A stretch of DNA of 12,832 nt from the NCBI GenBank assembly GCA_001970855.1, contig LSSN01004838.1:1-12832 (forward strand). Reading direction: 5' to 3'. Below the pieces are notes generated by a model, which was not told the DNA's origin, did not search any database, and saw only the letters and a program-made list of their open reading frames with translations. This document shows, one piece after another, positions 9,019 through 12,832 of the stretch. The stretch comes from Smittium culicis. Lineage: Eukaryota; Kickxellomycota; Harpellomycetes; Harpellales; Legeriomycetaceae. Position 1 is the first letter of the stretch. Every line of letters begins with the position of its first letter. The translations under genes were made by a program, and so were the position numbers.

Positions 9019-9555
9019 TATACTAATGATAATGTGAGAATTATTAATAAAAAATTTTGAAATAGAGCTGAATGATTGAAATATGATAAAATAGATTTTC
9101 ATTATATAAAAAAAGCTATTTTTGTTGGAGTATTCCTAATACTCCACCTAGAACTTTAAAATTTGGTTATAGGGGTTTTCTTCGATTAAATTATAGCCTT
9201 TTATTCTATACCTATAAGTTTTAAAAACTTTATATTGACTTTTTTAATGTAATTTTTATTTAATATGTAATCAAAAAAACTTCATACTCATTCATTTTGG
9301 AAGTAAATTGTGCTTTTTATATAGCCATTTTTCCTTCTATAATGATAAGTTTAATGCTATTTTTTTTCTTGTGGCGATAAAATAAATTATTAGAAAAAAA
9401 ATAAATAAACACCTTTTTTTGAATAGAAACAAATGAAAATATAAAAGTGAATAAAAAGATAAGATTTCCTATAAAAACTTGCAATTGTATTAAAACTCTT
9501 TGAAATAAAACTAGGCTAATCACCTCTTTGGTTATATACTGGTTAATTGACGAGA
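9019..9555. other. Gene-free stretch right of the TA element
   Basis: Apart from the hairpin at 9126-9146 it holds a weak inverted repeat, TTATAGG (9167-9173) with CCTATAA (9211-9217). An open frame at 9317-9523 on the minus strand begins with GTG and is a hydrophobic/lysine low-complexity translation, so it is not called as a gene. Confidence 0.55.
9126..9146. repeat. Perfect nine-pair hairpin
   Basis: TGGAGTATT (9126-9134), loop CCT, AATACTCCA (9138-9146). The arms are exact complements and contain G/C clusters unusual here. It lies about 110 bases right of the TA element. It could be a DNA hairpin, a remnant of inverted repeats, or a structured-RNA element; nothing identifies which. Confidence 0.65.
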
Positions 9556-9860
9556 TTTTTTCTTTGTTGTAGCGCTTTACTAATCTCCGCTACGACATAT
9601 TGAGATTATACGTCTATCAGGACTTATAAAAAATAGGCTCCTACCCAAACGTCGAAATGATAAACCTGATATCCTACAATAAGCTGCTAAACGGCTGAGA
9701 TCCGTATTTCTGTCGAAGGATGATCTTTTGCACAGAGAATGTCTCAGAATTTGCTAAAAGAATCGGTTCTTCCTGTTATTAGATGGTCCTCAACTGAAAT
9801 CTCTGTCCTCAAGAGTCGCTGATAGTTGCCTTCACTATCCCCAACCAAGGATAATGCAAC
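9556..9860. other. Island of much higher G+C, possible decayed coding or transposon fragment
   Basis: In 9601-9840 I count 96 G/C of 240 bases, 40%, against roughly 10-20% on either side. No frame is fully open. On the minus strand one frame reads SVALSLVGDSEGNYQRLLR near 9860-9800 and continues, with four stops and no frameshift, through STEIRISAV and SQYVVAEISKALQQRKN. On the plus strand another frame gives AAKRLRSVFLSKDDLLHREC, then a stop and about 39 more open codons. At 40% G+C these stop counts are not clearly below chance, so I assign no product. The composition suggests a different origin from the flanks, such as a captured gene or retroelement fragment. Confidence 0.5.
9565..9597. 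repeat. Ten-pair hairpin at the edge of the G+C island
   Basis: TGTTGTAGCG (9565-9574) pairs with CGCTACGACA (9588-9597) over ten positions, one of them a G-T wobble, around a 13-base loop. It marks the left boundary of the high-G+C stretch. Its right arm shares the exact 12-mer CTACGACATATT (9590-9601) with 7730-7741. Confidence 0.6.
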
Positions 9861-12158
9861 ACTGTGTGAAATTTTAGTATAGTGTACTTAAAAAAGTAAA
9901 ATTCAAAAGCATCTAAATAACGGAAATGTATTCTACTCTTAAGAGAAGTCTAAGTAAATGAAATTATATCAATATTATATCATGTTCTCGTCTTAATTTA
10001 ATTTAATCACATAGATTCGAAATATTTCAAAATAAAAATTCAATTGATTAATTTATTAATTTATTGTACATTTTTATTTTAAAAAATAATTCGATATCAT
10101 AATTAAATATTTTAATATTTATTTTACTCGAATTATATACCTGAAAATAATTTAAAATATAACTTCAAAATTTTCATAGAGCTTTCTTAGAATTTTGGAG
10201 CCAAACTAAAAGATTAAATTATCATAACATTTTAGTCACTTTCTAATATGTTGATACATTTTACTTATATAATTAATTAAAAACAGTTTGTTATTAAATT
10301 CATGAAAATTAAAAAAGTTTTTCTATAACACTCATATAAATTTAGATCAAATAAACTATCATTCGAGTTTTTGATTGATCTTTTATTAATATTAATTTAA
10401 TTTTACTGCTATATACAATTTTTCAAATTAAATTATCGTCTTTTCTTTATTCAACTATGAATTTTTTTTCAGAGTTTATTAAACATATAAAATGTACCAA
10501 AAAATATTGACAAATATTTAAAAAGTTAAAAATTAATAATTTTGATTTTATAATTGATCCTCCTCCAACTCTCAAACAGTTTTATAATCACTGTGCATTG
10601 GATCAATGACTAACACATTTTCTTAATTTATGATATGATCAAATATATTTTGTAATTATTTGCAATATTTTACAATTCATGAGAATAAACTGATAATTAA
10701 CCGGATAAGTAATTAGTATATATTTTGCAGAAAATATTACTCAAATTTAATGTATTCGATTAATGTTAATTGAAAAAAGAATATGTCTGATTCATATATA
10801 TTTTCAAAAAATAAATGTTATGGATATTAAAATATAATTGATCCTTAATATTTAACAAACATTTTTCAACTTATAAATTATTTAAAAGACTATATACTAT
10901 AACATATTATGTTTCTTATATTTATAAAAAAAAATACTAGAATTAAGTATTTGGGGCTTTTCAATTATAAATTTTAGCACAAAAAAATCAAGCGCTCAAA
11001 AAATTATTAATGCATTAAAGCCTTTTTTAATTTTATAGCAGTAATAAATAACTATTATAAAACCATTGAAGTATCAAATTTAATATCAAATTACATCTAA
11101 AAATTTAAATACATCATTGCCTTAAATTTTTATGTTTTGTGTAAAATGTGAATAATTGATTTAATTTGAGGAATTATAAATATTGTAAGATAAATTATAC
11201 ACAAAAGGTTTTCAGAAGAATCTAGAAATTATAAAGATATCATAGAATATAAAGTCTAAATAGTTATTTAATTGTGTAAGATCACATGAGTAACTTTGGT
11301 ATTAATTGATAAGAAATTTTAATATAAATTTATAGTGTTTTAATTCCTCATATTTAAATAGAATATGATTTATATTTTTGCAGAAAAAATTACCTTATCT
11401 AATCTCATATTTATATGTTGTTTTCAATTTCTTTTACATTAATCATATTTAGAATTATCTTATTCTGATATATAAAAACCATCAATACTTATAATATAAA
11501 CATTATCATCTAGGAAAAAGGTGGTAGATAGGATTATAATAAATCATGTTACGTTATCATAAAATATTTCTATCAAAGCGACCATTAACAGAGTTTAACA
11601 ATATGATACGATCTATCGATGAAAATGCATCATAGTGTATTGAACTTAAATTATAGGTTCATAGTTAATTATGGAAAATTATAATGATATTTACTCTTTA
11701 ATTTAGGTCATAATTACTAACGCCTGAATTTATGTTTAAAAGAACCAAACAATGTGAATTATAATTATCAAAAGATTTGAATAAATTTCCTAGAAAAATA
11801 CGATATAATAATAACACCCTTCCTATTAAAAACAAAAAAAATTAATTCGAAAAATTAATGAATGTCTGAAAGAGCGAGACTAAAATATATTTATTTATTA
11901 ATAATTAACTGTTAATATGAATATAAGAATAATTTTTAGATACTAATTTTTAGGAAAGATAAAAGCGTTGAAGACTAGATGTTTAAAAAAACTAAATTAA
12001 ACGACTTAACATTCCTTGAGTAGGAAAAACTACTGTATACAAATTAATATTAGAATAAACTGTATTCCATATAATACTCTTTCATAAAGATAGAAAATGT
12101 GGCGAATTATGCCTTGATTATTGTAGTCTATAAAGATTTACAGTTAAGAATGTGTTTT

Positions 12159-12183
12159 TCCTCGACAATCTACATTGTGAGGA
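12159..12183. repeat. Ten-pair hairpin with one bulged base
   Basis: TCCTCGACAAT (12159-12169) pairs with ATTGTGAGGA (12174-12183) over ten pairs with a single bulged G and a four-base loop CTAC. It follows a T-run and stands alone in non-coding DNA; no linked gene is visible. Confidence 0.5.
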
Positions 12184-12305
12184 TGAGTTCTTACAATTTC
12201 AACATTTATATTTATAAATTTTAAACTCTAAGAATAATTACAAAACGAAAGTGATTTAAATGCTATTCAACGCTTCCTATTAATAAAACCTAATTCGCCA
12301 GTATC

Positions 12306-12321
12306 AAAAAAAAAAAAAAAA
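12306..12321 (+). repeat. Run of 16 A
   Basis: The longest homopolymer noticed in the window, at 12306-12321. It lies about 60 bases past the 3' end of the minus-strand coding remnant at 12383-12586. On that strand it is a T-run, not an A tail, so it is not evidence for a retroposed copy of that remnant. Confidence 0.85.
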
Positions 12322-12382
12322 TGGAGAAAAAACCTCGCTGCATCAAATAGCTAGCCAGGAATATAAAGTTTTTTAAACTTCA

Positions 12383-12586
12383 CTCTATAACTGCTGTCAA
12401 ACTAGACTCATTTCTGAACCCAGCTTTTTTTTGATTCAATATAAATACTTCTAAAAGCCCAAAAGCCTTAGTCACTTCTTCAAAACTTTCTGATTCTTCT
12501 ACACACTTGCTATAAGTTCAATTTATTACTGTCACAGCCGCCTCTTTTGTCCATAAAATATACCCTTGATCTATATTCACTTTTGC
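12383..12586 (-). pseudogene. Broken coding remnant with a Myb/SANT-like start
   Basis: One minus-strand frame is open from 12586 to 12521 and again from 12517 to 12383, broken only by a TGA at 12520-12518. The first part contains GYILWTKEAAVTVIN. The second contains TYSKCVEESESFEEVTKAFG and ends SSLTAVIE before a TGA stop at 12382-12380. A W-T-x-E-A start followed by an aliphatic helix and a Tyr resembles Myb/SANT-like DNA-binding domains, which are common in transposon-derived fungal proteins. There is no in-frame ATG, no splice sites that would remove the stop, and the later SANT tryptophans are missing. It reads as a decayed fragment of perhaps 65 codons. The family call is tentative, and chance openness cannot be excluded. 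Confidence 0.35.
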
Positions 12587-12726
12587 TCATTTTTTTACTC
12601 TTCCAAGGTCATATAATCATTATTTATATCATTGTATTAGTTCTATAATAGCGCACGTCTACAAGTCTTTTTAATGACAAAGATGTTTAATATCGTACAT
12701 TATTAAAATAATTTTTCTTTATTGAA

Positions 12727-12832
12727 ATCAATCTTATTATTCACAAAGACTTTGTCATTAGCAACAACGTTATTATTGAAAACGACTTAATTAATGACAC
12801 CAACTTTATTTTTAACATCAAATTTATAAGCA
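12727..12832 (-). repeat. Degenerate 18-bp tandem repeat, about six copies, running off the window edge
   Basis: The units are 12727-12744, 12745-12762, 12763-12780, 12781-12798, 12799-12816 and a partial unit 12817-12832. Plus-strand examples are AACAACGTTATTATTGAA, AACGACTTAATTAATGAC and ACCAACTTTATTTTTAAC. Because 18 is a multiple of three, each unit is six codons. On the minus strand they read VKNKVG, VIN-stop-VV, FNNNVV, ANDKVF, VNNKID and then FNKEKLF-stop, a hexapeptide pattern of x-N-N-K-V-x. One in-frame TAA (in unit 12781-12798) breaks it. This could be the end of a decayed repetitive protein gene or a minisatellite; the array may continue beyond the window. Confidence 0.65.

Larger units (their letters stand above)
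9861..12382. other. Gene-free AT-rich stretch
   Basis: Among the most AT-rich parts of the window; 10021-10080 has five G/C in 60 bases. No ORF, RNA gene or terminal inverted repeat pair was recognised apart from the hairpin at 12159-12183 and the A-run at 12306-12321. Confidence 0.6.

Noticed and set aside
9150..9250. Minus-strand open stretch reading GYNLIEENPYNQILKF
   Set aside because: Only about 31 codons between stops, with no start or splice evidence and no family match.
9317..9523. 68-codon minus-strand open frame, hydrophobic and lysine-rich
   Set aside because: It begins with GTG rather than ATG, its translation is low-complexity as expected from AT-rich DNA, and its length is within chance for the window.
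1..12832. Organelle genome, CRISPR array, tRNA or rRNA genes
   Set aside because: No organelle protein genes, regular spacer arrays, tRNA cloverleaf or rRNA cores were seen, and the one gene has spliceosomal introns.

Overview
The window looks like gene-poor, extremely AT-rich eukaryotic nuclear DNA; by eye only about one base in five is G or C. The only well-supported gene is a small minus-strand gene at 4092-4717. It carries two spliceosomal introns of 60 and 65 bp with GT...AG borders, TTTAG acceptors, one perfect GTAAGT donor and one plausible branch point. Short introns, AT-richness and a coiled-coil product resembling fungal proteins suggest an AT-rich early-diverging fungus, for example of the arbuscular mycorrhizal type. 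This placement is inference; no rRNA, tRNA or conserved housekeeping gene is present to confirm it.

Layout. 1-4091: non-coding AT-rich DNA with a few short direct and inverted repeats and one doubtful 64-codon ORF. 4092-4717: the three-exon coiled-coil gene, with a possible extra 5' exon at 4715-4770. 4718-6848: no gene; a C-rich tract near 5016-5040 and two adjacent hairpins at 5637-5681. 6849-7038: a 190-bp piggyBac-type MITE between TTAA sites. 7043-8481: no gene. 8484-9016: a 533-bp Tc1/mariner-type MITE between TA dinucleotides, with many copies of a CTCTAAGATGGCAA-like motif. 9017-9555: no gene; a strong hairpin at 9126-9146. 9556-9860: a fragment at about 40% G+C, probably imported or decayed sequence. 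9861-12382: no gene. 12383-12586: a minus-strand broken coding remnant with a WTKEA stretch like a Myb/SANT-like domain. 12727-12832: about six degenerate copies of an 18-bp repeat running off the window edge.

The parts do not form a pathway. The picture is a repeat-rich, gene-sparse region in which transposon-derived fragments and decayed coding pieces surround one small intact-looking gene. I found no convincing new multi-gene system. The most checkable novelties are the repeat architecture of the Tc1/mariner-type MITE and the 18-bp repeat at the right edge.
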